Positions 8,842 to 17,755 are shown, numbered from the stretch's first letter. The stretch: 64,000 nucleotides of DNA from an uncultured Ruminococcus sp. (GCF_934476685.1 NZ_CAKSNX010000001.1:434001-498000), one strand, 5' to 3'. Notes: generated from the sequence alone by a model not told the origin. Translations and numbers: made by a program.

Positions 8842-10047
8842 ATGAGTAAGAATGAAAAAAACTATGACGGAATGAGCTTTACCACAAGAGCTATCCATGT
8901 GGGAAACGAACCTGACGCTGCAACAGGCGCTATCGAGCCTCCTATCAATATGGCTAACAGCTTCCTGCTGCCATACGACCCTTCAACAATGAACTGGTCT
9001 GCATCAGAGGCTAACATCTACACAAGAAACGGCGGAGTAAATCAGGGACTTCTTGAAAAGAAGATCGCAAATCTTCACGGCGGCGAGGACTGCGTATGTC
9101 TTGCCAGCGGTGTTGCCGCACTTTCAGCACTGTTCTTTTCACAGCTGAAAAAGGGCGACCACGTTATCTTCTCAACTGTTACATATATCGCAACATACAG
9201 AATATTCAATGAACTTTGGACAGAGAAGTGGGGGATCGAAACTTCTATCGTTGACTGCACAGATATCGAAAAGATAAAGGCAGCTATCAAGCCTAACACA
9301 AAGCTTATCCACTTTGAAACACCGGGCAACCCGACACTCTGCATCTGCGATATCGAGGCTATCGTAAAGCTTGCACACGAGCATAATATCCTTGTTTCAG
9401 CAGATAATACTTTCTCATCACCATACAACACAAGACCTCTCGAATACGGCGTTGACTTCGTTGTAGAGAGCCTTACAAAGTACATAAACGGTCACGGCGA
9501 CGCTATGGGCGGAGCAATTATCGGACCTCACGAAGAGATGGACAAGATCCGTTATCAGGCACAGGTAAACATCGGCGGCGTTATCAGCCCGTTCAATGCA
9601 TGGCTCATTATGAGAGGCGCAGTTACATTCCCACTGAGAATGCAGGTGCATAACGACAACGCTCTTGCCATTGCACAGTGGCTTGAAAAGCAGCCTTGCG
9701 TAAGCTTTGTTGCATACCCTGGTCTTGAAAGCCATAAGGGACACGATCTTGCTGTAAAGCAGATGAAGAACGGCTTCGGCGGAGTTCTTTCATTCGGCCT
9801 TAAGGGCGAGCATGATCTTTACAACAGAGTTGTAACACACCTCAACATCTTCACATCAGCAGTTTCACTCGGTCATGACGCAAGCCTTATCGTTTTCCTC
9901 GGCGAGGACGATGAGAGAATGTATCTCTACCCACAGGAATTCCACGGCGGTTTCTATCGTGTGGCTATCGGTATCGAGGACAAGAACGATCTTATCAATG
10001 ACCTCAGACAGGCATTCAAGGCTGAGGGACTTGAAACAGTAGACTAA
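8842..10047 (+). CDS. Cys/Met-metabolism PLP-dependent enzyme (cystathionine gamma-synthase/lyase family)
   Basis: A 401-residue fold-type I PLP enzyme of the trans-sulfuration family. The PLP lysine is K213 in SLTKYINGHGD; the phosphate-binding LASGVAALSAL segment is near residue 88 and the cofactor aspartate SADNTFSSPYNTRPLEYG near 188. Such enzymes act on homocysteine, cystathionine, methionine or O-acyl-homoserine. The exact reaction is not readable: gamma-lyase, gamma-synthase and methionine gamma-lyase remain possible. It stands alone between terminators, with GAAAGGAACG before the ATG. A TATAAT lies at 8790-8795 but no convincing -35 is at the right distance. A second family member (metY) lies at 53879; the two differ substantially in sequence. 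Confidence 0.85.
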   Translation: MSKNEKNYDGMSFTTRAIHVGNEPDAATGAIEPPINMANSFLLPYDPSTMNWSASEANIYTRNGGVNQGLLEKKIANLHGGEDCVCLASGVAALSALFFSQLKKGDHVIFSTVTYIATYRIFNELWTEKWGIETSIVDCTDIEKIKAAIKPNTKLIHFETPGNPTLCICDIEAIVKLAHEHNILVSADNTFSSPYNTRPLEYGVDFVVESLTKYINGHGDAMGGAIIGPHEEMDKIRYQAQVNIGGVISPFNAWLIMRGAVTFPLRMQVHNDNALAIAQWLEKQPCVSFVAYPGLESHKGHDLAVKQMKNGFGGVLSFGLKGEHDLYNRVVTHLNIFTSAVSLGHDASLIVFLGEDDERMYLYPQEFHGGFYRVAIGIEDKNDLINDLRQAFKAEGLETVD

Positions 10048-10071
10048 TTAGACTAATCAACAACTGAAAAT

Positions 10072-10100
10072 AAAGGGCGATCCTCAGCGGTCGCCTTTTT
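10072..10100 (+). terminator. weak intrinsic terminator
   Basis: GGCGA / TCGCC with A/T extensions and a T run (10072-10100) follows the PLP-enzyme gene; the stem is short and has a bulged G. Confidence 0.6.
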
Positions 10101-10149
10101 GGTATCTGAAAACTGAGGAAATTTAGAAAATCAAGAAAGGAAGAAGGAT

Positions 10150-10839
10150 ATGCAGCAGGCGGATCATTCAGGTCACAGGCAGCGTATGCGTGAAAGGCTG
10201 CGCAAAAGCAATTCCCTCGACAGCTTTGCAGAGCATGAGATACTTGAAATGCTGCTGTTTTATGTCTTTCCGAGAGGGAATACAAATGATATTGCCCACA
10301 GACTGCTGGTGCGGTTCGGCTCGCTGAAGGGTGTGCTGTGCGCCTCGGAGGAGGAACTTTTACAGGTGAAGGATATGGGCAGCAGCGCCGCTATCGCCAT
10401 AAAGTTCTTTGATATGTTCACCAATTATGTGAAAAGGCAGGAGATAGGCGCTGTGGACGTTCGTGACTACGGCAGGACTATCGAATATGTTTCTACATTT
10501 TTTGCAGGTGAGAAAAAAGAAAAGGTGAAGATATTCTGCGTAAATTCTTCCTGCCGCATACAAAGCGTTACAGACGCAGCAAGGGGAGCGGACAGCAGTG
10601 TGCTGGTGGATTTTAAGGAGCTTACCAAAACTGTGCTTAACAGCGGCTGCTCGGTCATAATCATCGCACACAATCACCCCGGAGCGGCAAATACCCCTTC
10701 TCAGGAGGATATAGCTGTAACAAGAAAGATAATGAACTATCTCAGAATGTTGGATATAACCGTGCTGGATCATTTTATCGTGGGCGAAAACGGAACGCTC
10801 TCGATGCGCAGCTGCGGTCTTATCCACAGTGAGGAATGA
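10150..10839 (+). CDS. radC: RadC/YsxA-family JAB-domain protein
   Basis: The 229-residue protein has an N-terminal helix-hairpin-helix-like region (LLQVKDMGSSAAIAIKFF) and a C-terminal RadC JAB/MPN domain with the metal-binding signature HNHPGAANTPSQED. RadC proteins were once linked to DNA repair, but that role is doubted, so the function is unsettled. Length is usual for RadC. A GGAAGAAGGA ribosome site precedes the ATG. The gene stands between the PLP enzyme and the dynamin operon, each separated by a terminator. In Firmicutes it is often near maf/mreB, which is not the case here. Confidence 0.93.
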   Translation: MQQADHSGHRQRMRERLRKSNSLDSFAEHEILEMLLFYVFPRGNTNDIAHRLLVRFGSLKGVLCASEEELLQVKDMGSSAAIAIKFFDMFTNYVKRQEIGAVDVRDYGRTIEYVSTFFAGEKKEKVKIFCVNSSCRIQSVTDAARGADSSVLVDFKELTKTVLNSGCSVIIIAHNHPGAANTPSQEDIAVTRKIMNYLRMLDITVLDHFIVGENGTLSMRSCGLIHSEE

Positions 10840-10849
10840 ATAAATACTG

Positions 10850-10893
10850 AAAATATCCGCAGCAGGATACGGGACTTCTGCTGCGGATATTTT
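10850..10893 (+). terminator. strong intrinsic terminator after radC
   Basis: A perfect 16-bp stem AAAATATCCGCAGCAG / CTGCTGCGGATATTTT (10850-10865, 10878-10893) with a 12-nt loop. The rest of the 344-bp gap up to 11183 holds the dynamin-operon promoter and a 146-nt leader in which I see no further structure. Confidence 0.88.
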
Positions 10894-11007
10894 ATGCCTT
10901 TGGGACTGATGAATAATATTTGTTAAAAGTATTGTGAAAAATGCAGTAATGAGGTATGCTCAATTTGTGCAAAAGAGTAATTTTTCGTACACAAATAAAG
11001 GAAAATG

Positions 11008-11037
11008 TTGACTTAACGGATTTTGGTATGCTATAAT
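11008..11037 (+). promoter_or_regulatory. extended -10 promoter of the dynamin operon
   Basis: TTGACT (11008-11013), 18-bp spacer and TATAAT (11032-11037), with TG one base before the -10 (TGCTATAAT), giving an extended -10 element. Transcription would start about 140 nt before the first ATG. Confidence 0.8.
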
Positions 11038-11183
11038 GTAAGGTGTGAAAATACAATGATATAATTGCCCTTTTGTGACTATTTTATTTATATAACGTTT
11101 TATATCGGGCGATTTTAACTTCTTATAAAATTTTAAGCTTTTATATCTTTGGATTTTGTGAAAATATCTACTGGAGGTTTGTA

Positions 11184-13271
11184 ATGGAAAAGCAAATTGA
11201 CTATTCAAGCTATGCGTCCTATAAGGAAACTGTGGAAAACCTTACGGGCGACCTGCAGGAGCTGCTCAAACTGAGTGAGGAGATATCCCTTGTGAATACC
11301 GCAGAGTCGGTAAGGGAAACCCTTGAAAAGGCAAAGGACGAGCATTTTGAAGTCGCTATCGTGGGCGAGTTCAAGCGTGGTAAAAGTACGCTCATAAACG
11401 CACTTCTCGGACAGGAGGTACTGCCTGCCGACGTGCTGCCTGCAACGGCTACTCTCAACAGAGTTACATACAGCGAAGAACCTTACGTTCAGGTTGAATA
11501 TAAGAACGGCGATTCTGAAAGAGTCGATATAGACAGGCTGGAGGACTATGTTACAAAGCTCACAGCCGAGTCGGAACAGAAAGCGGAAACAGTCAAGGAG
11601 GCTACCGTTTATTACGATACCGAATTCTGCCGCAATAATGTTGATATTATCGACACTCCGGGTCTGAATGATGACGATCAGATGACCAACGTCACTATGT
11701 CTATCATTCCGAAGATCGACGCTGCCGTTTTCGTTATCAGCGCAAACTCTCCGTTCTCACAGTTTGAAAAGGAATTTCTCGAAAAGAAGATGCTGACCTC
11801 AGATGTGGGAAGGATCATCTTTGTTGTAAACTGTTTTGGTACGTTTACACAGGAGGACGAGAACAAGATCGTTGAAACTGTCCGTACCAGAATAGGCAAG
11901 TACGTTATGGAAAAGGCGAAGAAGGTCATGGGCGAGGATTCCCGTGAGTTTGCCGTATACAAGAGAAAGATAGGCACACCGAGGGTTATCGGCGTGTATG
12001 CGAAGCGTGCCTTGACGGCTAAGACTATCGGCAGCCGTGAACTGCTGGAGCAGTCGAATTTCCCTGAGTTTGAAAAGGCTCTGGAAACTCTTCTTACGCA
12101 GGAGCGAGGCGTTATCACACTCCAGATACTTGCAAACAAGATCACAAATTCGGGTACAGAGATACTGCGCTCCATCGTTATGCAGGAAAATGCCCTTATG
12201 ATGGAAAACGACGAATTTATGGAGAAGTATGACGCTGCCATAAAGGAGATCGACGAGATCAGAAATATGAAGAGACAGGAATTTGTCAAGATCAACGACG
12301 CTGCAAATCAGGTGTTCGACGATCTCAAACCTGTGCTTGAAAATTACTGGACTAATATCGAAAATGCCGCTATGGAGGTAATCGACAACTTCCAGATGTC
12401 CTCTGACGATTTCAAGAGGGATCAGCTCAAGATAATCACAAATAAGCTGACGGAAAAGATAAAGGAGAGCATCGAGGCTACCGCACAGATAATCTGCGAG
12501 CAGATACAGAACAGCATCAACAATGCAGTAAGCGGCGAGGCTCAGCGTCTTCAGAATTTCGAGGACGAGTTCTTCGAGTCCGTTGCAAAGATACAGGATA
12601 TGTTCACTATCTCCGACAGAGTTTCACAGAACGGCGGAGTGCTTGATAAGATCATCGGCGTTGCTATCGGCTCATACGGCGTCGGCGGACTTTTCCTTGG
12701 ATTCAGAGAGTCGGGCGTAAAGGGTGCGCTGCTTGGCGGTGCAACAGGTCTGGCAGGATTTTATGCAACATACTATGCCGCAGCATTTTTCGCAGGCTTC
12801 TTCGGTCTTACCGCAGCAGGCCCTGTTACATTGTGCCTTATGGCTTTCGCAGGCATAGCAGGTACGCTCTCTTCCAACTTTGCGGTGGATAAGATACTGG
12901 TAAAGGAAAGAATAGATAAGTATAAGTCAAACTTCAAAACACACGTCAGAAAGCAGTTCCACGAAATGAAGCTCAACAACGACTTCACAGAAACTGTAAG
13001 ACGTCAGGTATTCACATCATTCGAGAGCCTGAAGAGCAAGATCGAAAGTGAAACAGAGATCATTCTGCGTGATACACAGGAAACTCTCGATAACCTCAAT
13101 GACCTTAAGGCTGAAAAGAACAGCGTTTCACAGAAGGAAATGGAAAGACTCCATACCATCGCTGAAAGAGCCAGCGAGATCGTACAGGAGGCTTACGCAG
13201 TCAGACGTGCCCTTACAGATGAGATGGGCGCTGCTGAGAACACGGCTGAGGGCAGCCCTGCGCAGGCATAA
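11184..13271 (+). CDS. dynamin-like GTPase 1, with hydrophobic hairpin
   Basis: A 695-residue bacterial dynamin-like protein. The P-loop GEFKRGKST (G61 to S68, then T69) is followed by the DTPGLND switch region near residue 157; the usual G4 TKxD is replaced by VNCFG. After a long helical region comes a Gly/Ala-rich hydrophobic stretch (about residues 490-562) able to insert into membrane as a hairpin, then a basic, coiled C-terminal helix bundle. These features fit GTPases that tether or remodel membranes. Start ATG 11184 has TGGAGG upstream. It is first in a three-gene operon with an M48-fold protein and a second dynamin-like protein. Bacterial dynamin-like proteins often work as pairs. Confidence 0.9.
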   Translation: MEKQIDYSSYASYKETVENLTGDLQELLKLSEEISLVNTAESVRETLEKAKDEHFEVAIVGEFKRGKSTLINALLGQEVLPADVLPATATLNRVTYSEEPYVQVEYKNGDSERVDIDRLEDYVTKLTAESEQKAETVKEATVYYDTEFCRNNVDIIDTPGLNDDDQMTNVTMSIIPKIDAAVFVISANSPFSQFEKEFLEKKMLTSDVGRIIFVVNCFGTFTQEDENKIVETVRTRIGKYVMEKAKKVMGEDSREFAVYKRKIGTPRVIGVYAKRALTAKTIGSRELLEQSNFPEFEKALETLLTQERGVITLQILANKITNSGTEILRSIVMQENALMMENDEFMEKYDAAIKEIDEIRNMKRQEFVKINDAANQVFDDLKPVLENYWTNIENAAMEVIDNFQMSSDDFKRDQLKIITNKLTEKIKESIEATAQIICEQIQNSINNAVSGEAQRLQNFEDEFFESVAKIQDMFTISDRVSQNGGVLDKIIGVAIGSYGVGGLFLGFRESGVKGALLGGATGLAGFYATYYAAAFFAGFFGLTAAGPVTLCLMAFAGIAGTLSSNFAVDKILVKERIDKYKSNFKTHVRKQFHEMKLNNDFTETVRRQVFTSFESLKSKIESETEIILRDTQETLDNLNDLKAEKNSVSQKEMERLHTIAERASEIVQEAYAVRRALTDEMGAAENTAEGSPAQA

Positions 13272-13326
13272 GGATCACGGATCTCCGGTTTTAGTTTTAT
13301 AGTTTTATGATCAGGGAGGACACTCA

Positions 13327-14325
13327 ATGAGTGACGTTACAGAAAATACAGAAAGAACGGGGAAAATAAATCCGCTTCTTCAGATAGATACGGGCTTCCG
13401 CTCATATCTTAATGCCTATACCCGATCCTATCAGAACCATATGGTTGACGGCAGCCTTGACTATGCCTTTGAATCCGATTTTGCCGTAAGGCAGAAGATA
13501 ATGGGACTGAGCGGTGCGGGAAAGCTTTTCAAAGCGGTAAATTCGCAGGATATCTCCGCAGAGGCAAAGCACCTGTTTATGAAATGCAATCAGGTCGGAC
13601 CTCTGAAATATCCCGAAATATATGATATAGTGAAAAAATGTGCGGAACGCCTTGAACTTATCGTTCCCATAGTTTTCATAAGAGAGGATCTTGAAAGACC
13701 CCTTGCTTATTCCATAGCAAGCGAAATAATCGAGCCATGCATCGTGCTGACAAAGCAGCTTACAGAGCTTTGCAGCTATGACGAGCTTGCACTCCTTATC
13801 GGCAGCGAGTGCGGAAGGATACAGAACAATCACTGCACCTTCAATATGGCATACACTTACCTTAATGTAAATAAAAATGTTTATAAGCCTATCGAGCGTT
13901 CATACACTCAGGCTGTCGGAAGTCAGCTTTATTCCGCACTTGTCCAGTGGGTAAAGTATGCGGACATAACGGCAAACAGAGCGGGCATGATATGCCTTGA
14001 CAAGCCGGGAAGATATCTCGACGTTATCACAGGGCTGTATAATAAGGGCTATGTGGATTTCTACGGCAGAAAGCAGGACAAGCTGGATTTCGCCGAACTT
14101 AATAAAAAGTCAGCAGAGATACACGCAAGCACTTCAAGAAGCCTGCGCATAGATCCGCAGCTGACGGATATAGAGAGATTTTTGCTGGCAAGCAATGAGT
14201 TCCTTTACTGCCACACACTCTATTCGTGGAGAAGTGATATGGAGGATATTGATTCCCACGCAGTTTCGGGACAGATATGCGACGTGCATACAAGCGTTAT
14301 AATAGGAAACGGAGGTCAGAGCTGA
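13327..14325 (+). CDS. M48-like protein with inactivated zinc site (pseudopeptidase)
   Basis: A 332-residue protein that aligns by eye with Zn peptidases of the M48 (HtpX/Ste24/OMA1) class: ELALLIGSECGRIQNNH (from about residue 153) corresponds to the family ELxxxLGHELGHIxxxH helix, and YADITANRAGMICLD (from 211) to the AELSADRAGL helix carrying the third ligand. However, the HExxH motif reads S160-E-C-G-R164 and the third ligand is D213, so metal binding and catalysis are probably lost. No transmembrane segment is obvious. It lies 55 nt after dynamin 1 and overlaps the start of dynamin 2 by one base (TGATG), so co-expression is very likely. A scaffold or regulator of the GTPases is plausible but unproven. 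Confidence 0.72.
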   Translation: MSDVTENTERTGKINPLLQIDTGFRSYLNAYTRSYQNHMVDGSLDYAFESDFAVRQKIMGLSGAGKLFKAVNSQDISAEAKHLFMKCNQVGPLKYPEIYDIVKKCAERLELIVPIVFIREDLERPLAYSIASEIIEPCIVLTKQLTELCSYDELALLIGSECGRIQNNHCTFNMAYTYLNVNKNVYKPIERSYTQAVGSQLYSALVQWVKYADITANRAGMICLDKPGRYLDVITGLYNKGYVDFYGRKQDKLDFAELNKKSAEIHASTSRSLRIDPQLTDIERFLLASNEFLYCHTLYSWRSDMEDIDSHAVSGQICDVHTSVIIGNGGQS

Positions 14326-16091
14326 TGGAAAATGAAAACTTAATGACCGCCGAACAGGATATAACTTTAATAAGGGATCAGCTCAACGGTATAATAAGCG
14401 ATCCTAAGATCGCAGCGGTACTGGGCGGCGAATGTATCGACCAGCTCAGACAGTGGGACTCTCTTATCGCAAAGAAATGTGAAGAGCCGTTCACGCTCGT
14501 TATACTCGGTGAGTTCAAGCGTGGAAAAAGCACCATAATAAATGCGCTGCTTGGAAAACAGCTTGCGCCCATAAATGTTACACCTGAAACATACACCATA
14601 AACGAGATATCTTTCGGTCATATGCAGACCGTAGAGGCTATACTCGAAAACGGACAGCGTGTTCCGCTTGTGCTGGAGGATATCACAAGAGAAAATCTTG
14701 AAAGGCGTATGAAGCTTTTCCCTGCAAAGATAGCGAACGTGCAGATAAAGGACAACGCTCCTATATTAAAGGATATAAGGATAGTTGACACACCGGGTCT
14801 GTCGGATCTTGAATCACTTGACAAGCAGGTTCAGGAATATATAGTAAATGCGGACGCTATAATGTATGCCGCATCATGCCTGCTGCCGTTCTCGGAAACA
14901 GAGCAGATATTCCTTGCGAGCCACGTTCAGCCGCAGAGATTTGGTATGCTGTACGTTTTGGTAAATATGATAGACGCTCTTAATTCACAGTCAGATGTGG
15001 ATAAGATAATGAGAAGATTTAAGGGGATATCCGAAAGGATCGTTCCGAACGCTATCGTATACGGCATAAGCGGCGGTGATGAGCTGAAACGAAAGCTGGG
15101 CGAACCAAGACCTGTGGACAAGGGTACAAGAGAGTTTTATGAAACACAGTTTTTGCAGTTTGAGCTTTCGCTAAAGCGTGACATAATAATGCAGAAGGAC
15201 GTTATACGTTCAAAGCGTGTGCTTACTATGCTGGATCAGATGTGGGAGGAGATAAATTCCAAACTGCGTCTTATCAGCGATATGACCGAGCTGGACAAGC
15301 AGAAGCTTGAAGAAAAGGCGAGGGAATTTGAAGAGCAGTGTACAGAACTTGCAAAGGCTCTGGAGGAGAAAAAGCCTGCCTTGCATCTCAGTATGCTTGA
15401 AATGCAGCAGGAGGCTGAAAGCTGGATGTATGAGTTCTTTGCAAAGCTGAGAGCAAGCATTCTTGAATGCCGTGCAAAGGACAGCAGCGGCGAGGATATA
15501 TATTCGCCTGAGGATATAGAAAAGTATTTCTATTCCTTCCTTATGGAAAAGGTCGGCGAGGCTTACCGTACCTGTATAGAGTGCCACAGGGACAGGATAA
15601 CCGAGATAGTTGAAAAGATGAGCCGTGAGCTTGCTGAGGCGCTCGGTATCGCAGATATGTCCGAGGTTACGAAAGCACCGTCTGTGGAGAGAATAATGAT
15701 GTCGGTGAACAAGAACGTTACAAGAAGCGTTATGGGCGTAAAGCTGTTCGGCACAAGCGAAACTTTCCCGCCTGCGGCAATGAGTACGTTCAGCAGTATT
15801 CTGAAAAAGAAAAAGCAGACCGATATAATAGATATAGCTCTTGAAAACTATGACGATATAAGAATGGGCATCGTCAAAGATATAAAGACGGTATATCAGG
15901 ATCTTGAAGTCAAGGCTGCGTCAAGACTTGACAGCCTGTATCAGTATCAGGTGGAGCTTGGAAGAGCTGCCCTTAATCAGGCTAAGGAAATGATGAACAG
16001 CTATGATAACGAGGAAATAATCAGAACGCTGGAAGAGGCAAAGCGCCGTATGGCTGAGCCGAGAGAAATTCTTCAGCGCTGTGGGTTTTAA
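14325..16091 (+). CDS. dynamin-like GTPase 2, no hydrophobic hairpin
   Basis: A 588-residue dynamin-like protein with P-loop LGEFKRGKST (residues 61-70), DTPGLSDLESLD switch and an NMID G4-like motif. The rest is mostly helical with heptad-rich stretches (residues 320-380) and a charged C-terminus. Unlike dynamin 1 it has no long hydrophobic segment, so the pair is asymmetric: one membrane-inserting, one probably peripheral. The ATG at 14325 shares a base with the previous stop and has GGAGGT 8 nt upstream; the open frame starts at 14277 but inside the previous gene. The operon ends in a terminator. Paired dynamins of this kind are linked in other bacteria to membrane fusion, stress or phage tolerance. 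Confidence 0.88.
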   Translation: MENENLMTAEQDITLIRDQLNGIISDPKIAAVLGGECIDQLRQWDSLIAKKCEEPFTLVILGEFKRGKSTIINALLGKQLAPINVTPETYTINEISFGHMQTVEAILENGQRVPLVLEDITRENLERRMKLFPAKIANVQIKDNAPILKDIRIVDTPGLSDLESLDKQVQEYIVNADAIMYAASCLLPFSETEQIFLASHVQPQRFGMLYVLVNMIDALNSQSDVDKIMRRFKGISERIVPNAIVYGISGGDELKRKLGEPRPVDKGTREFYETQFLQFELSLKRDIIMQKDVIRSKRVLTMLDQMWEEINSKLRLISDMTELDKQKLEEKAREFEEQCTELAKALEEKKPALHLSMLEMQQEAESWMYEFFAKLRASILECRAKDSSGEDIYSPEDIEKYFYSFLMEKVGEAYRTCIECHRDRITEIVEKMSRELAEALGIADMSEVTKAPSVERIMMSVNKNVTRSVMGVKLFGTSETFPPAAMSTFSSILKKKKQTDIIDIALENYDDIRMGIVKDIKTVYQDLEVKAASRLDSLYQYQVELGRAALNQAKEMMNSYDNEEIIRTLEEAKRRMAEPREILQRCGF

Positions 16092-16110
16092 AATTTGATA
16101 TGAAGATATG

Positions 16111-16147
16111 AAAAGAGGAGCTTTGGACGGACAAAGTTCCTCTTTTT
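16111..16147 (+). terminator. intrinsic terminator of the dynamin operon
   Basis: AAAAGAGGAGCTTTG / CAAAGTTCCTCTTTT (16111-16125, 16132-16146), 15 bp with one G-U pair, 6-nt loop and T run. Confidence 0.9.
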
Positions 16148-16243
16148 TACTGCTTTTAAGGTTCAAATATTTGTGCTTATTGTGAAAAATGGTGAAAATC
16201 ACAGCCTCAATTTGTATGTTTTACAGAAATGTTAATAAACTTA

Positions 16244-16272
16244 TTGATAATTATTACGATGTGGTGTATAAT
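16244..16272 (+). promoter_or_regulatory. sigma-A promoter for the Hpt-nicotinamidase operon
   Basis: TTGATA (16244-16249), 17-bp spacer, TATAAT (16267-16272). Confidence 0.82.
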
Positions 16273-16307
16273 TATATCAGGGAAACCGAACACAAGGGGG
16301 ATGTTGT

Positions 16308-16667
16308 ATGGGAATGAACAGAGAATCGCTTGCACAGTGCGGGATAAGCTATGATGATGCCGTCGAGAAGTTTCTTGGGGAAGCGGAGCTTTATGAAAGT
16401 CTGCTTGTGAACTTTCTCGATGACAACTCATTCGATGAGGCAAAGGTCTGTGTTGAAAATGGCGACTGCGAGGGCGTTATAAGAACTATCCACGCAATGA
16501 AATCCGTTACGGGAACGCTGTGTATGAACGTGCTTTACAGAAAATGCTGTGAGGTAGTTGACGACGCAAGGGCGAACGATACGGAAAAAATGAAAGCCGA
16601 TTTTGCCGAGGCTTATGAAATGTATCAGAAAATTGCAGAGTGTATCAGAGCGGAGGCAGCGGAATGA
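16308..16667 (+). CDS. free-standing Hpt (histidine phosphotransfer) domain protein
   Basis: A 119-residue all-helical protein whose core IHAMKSVTGTLCMNVLYRKC matches the Hpt signature HxxKxxxxxxG, with H62 the predicted phospho-accepting histidine. Free Hpt proteins relay phosphate between hybrid histidine kinases or response regulators. No kinase or receiver gene is in the window. AAGGGGG lies 8 nt before the ATG. The stop overlaps the nicotinamidase start as ATGA, implying translational coupling. The pairing of a phosphorelay module with an NAD-salvage type hydrolase is unexpected, and its meaning is unknown. Confidence 0.82.
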   Translation: MGMNRESLAQCGISYDDAVEKFLGEAELYESLLVNFLDDNSFDEAKVCVENGDCEGVIRTIHAMKSVTGTLCMNVLYRKCCEVVDDARANDTEKMKADFAEAYEMYQKIAECIRAEAAE

Positions 16668-17188
16668 AATACCTTGTAGTTGTGGATATGCAGAACGATT
16701 TTATTGACGGCAGTCTTGGTTCGCCTATGGCAGAGGGAATAGTGGATAAGGTCTGTCAGAAGATAGAGGACTATAAAAATGACGGCTGCGGTATAATATA
16801 TACTCTCGATACCCACTATGAGGACTATCTTTCCACATCTGAGGGAAAAAAGCTGCCTGTTGAGCATTGCATAAAAGGCACAAACGGCTGGGAGCTTAAC
16901 GAAAAGGTAAAGGCTGCCATTGGCGGAAATGCAGTGTGCTTTGAAAAGAATACCTTCGGCAGCGTAAAGCTTGCGCAGTATCTTTCCGATAAGGCGGAAA
17001 GCTGTGAGAGCATAGAGCTTTGCGGTCTGTGTACAGATATCTGCGTGGTGTCGAATGCTTTGCTCATAAAGGCATATCTCCCTGAAAAGGAGATAATAGT
17101 GCAGGCAGACTGCTGTGCAGGTGTCACAGAGGAAAGCCACAATGCCGCATTGAACACGATGATGTCCTGTCAGATAGCAGTTATCTAA
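16664..17188 (+). CDS. pncA: nicotinamidase / isochorismatase-family hydrolase
   Basis: A 174-residue cysteine hydrolase. The catalytic triad D8 (VVVDMQNDF), K95 (FEKNTFGS) and C127 (LCGLCTDICVVS) and the metal ligands D49, H51 and H68 (DTHYEDY...EHC) match nicotinamidases, which deamidate nicotinamide to nicotinate for NAD salvage. Other members of the family have other substrates, so the gene name is probable rather than certain. The start codon overlaps the Hpt stop (ATGA), and a longer in-frame opening at 16640 lies within the Hpt gene and is not favoured. A terminator follows. nadA for de novo NAD synthesis is at 38405, far away. Confidence 0.85.
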   Translation: MKYLVVVDMQNDFIDGSLGSPMAEGIVDKVCQKIEDYKNDGCGIIYTLDTHYEDYLSTSEGKKLPVEHCIKGTNGWELNEKVKAAIGGNAVCFEKNTFGSVKLAQYLSDKAESCESIELCGLCTDICVVSNALLIKAYLPEKEIIVQADCCAGVTEESHNAALNTMMSCQIAVI

Positions 17189-17244
17189 AATTTCGGCACA
17201 TATTTGTTAATGAATAATTAATTCACAATTTGTGTAGTATGAAT

Positions 17245-17285
17245 AAATCAGACTTTTTTACTTTGTGCATTAGTCTGATTTTTTA
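17245..17285 (+). terminator. intrinsic terminator
   Basis: AAATCAGACT / AGTCTGATTT (17245-17254, 17272-17281) with a 17-nt loop and T run, after the nicotinamidase gene. Confidence 0.75.
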
Positions 17286-17371
17286 GCAAAAGACGATAAA
17301 ACTCTTTAAATATTCTGAAAAAGGGTGTATAATGTAAGCATAGACGAAACGCACAAGGAGGTTCGGTATTT

Positions 17372-17665
17372 ATGCAGATAATACATTCAATACAGTCACT
17401 CAGTTCTTCAGAAAAACTTGAAAAGTTCAGAGATCTTGAATTCTACGATCTTTTCCCGATGAATAACAAGCCATGCACAGCACAAAACCTGCTGAAGATC
17501 TCAGGCATATATTTTGCGGCTCTGCTTTTATGCCTTGCTGTTCTTATGCTGCTTGGCGGTATATTTATCCTGGGTATTATCGTGAAAATTATTTTCGTAC
17601 CGATAATGGTCTATGCCCTTGTGGGTATGATAGAGTTTGCCGTAAGGTTTATGCGGCTGAACTGA
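17372..17665 (+). CDS. small two-helix membrane protein, unknown
   Basis: A 97-residue protein I do not recognise. The first 45 residues are polar; then come two hydrophobic segments (about 49-72 and 74-92) separated by only a short turn, ending in RFMRLN, so it is a small hairpin membrane protein. AAGGAGG lies about 12 nt before the ATG, and a TATAAT at 17328-17333 suggests its own promoter, although the -35 (TTTAAA) is poor. A terminator follows. No operon partner is present. Function unknown. Confidence 0.7.
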   Translation: MQIIHSIQSLSSSEKLEKFRDLEFYDLFPMNNKPCTAQNLLKISGIYFAALLLCLAVLMLLGGIFILGIIVKIIFVPIMVYALVGMIEFAVRFMRLN

Positions 17666-17711
17666 CGTAGTTTTTATGTTTATATCGTTTTATATCTCTA
17701 ATATCTCTATA

Positions 17712-17755
17712 AAAAATATCCGGCACAGCTTGTTTGATCTGTGTCGGATATTTTT
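17712..17755. terminator. bidirectional intrinsic terminator
   Basis: AAAAATATCCGGCACAG / CTGTGTCGGATATTTTT (17712-17728, 17739-17755), 17 bp with one G-U pair, between convergent genes. Confidence 0.9.

Noticed and set aside
17195..17230. Rex-like TTGTTAATG...TTCACAA
   Set aside because: The symmetric halves do not match and the position, after the nicotinamidase stop, is not a promoter.
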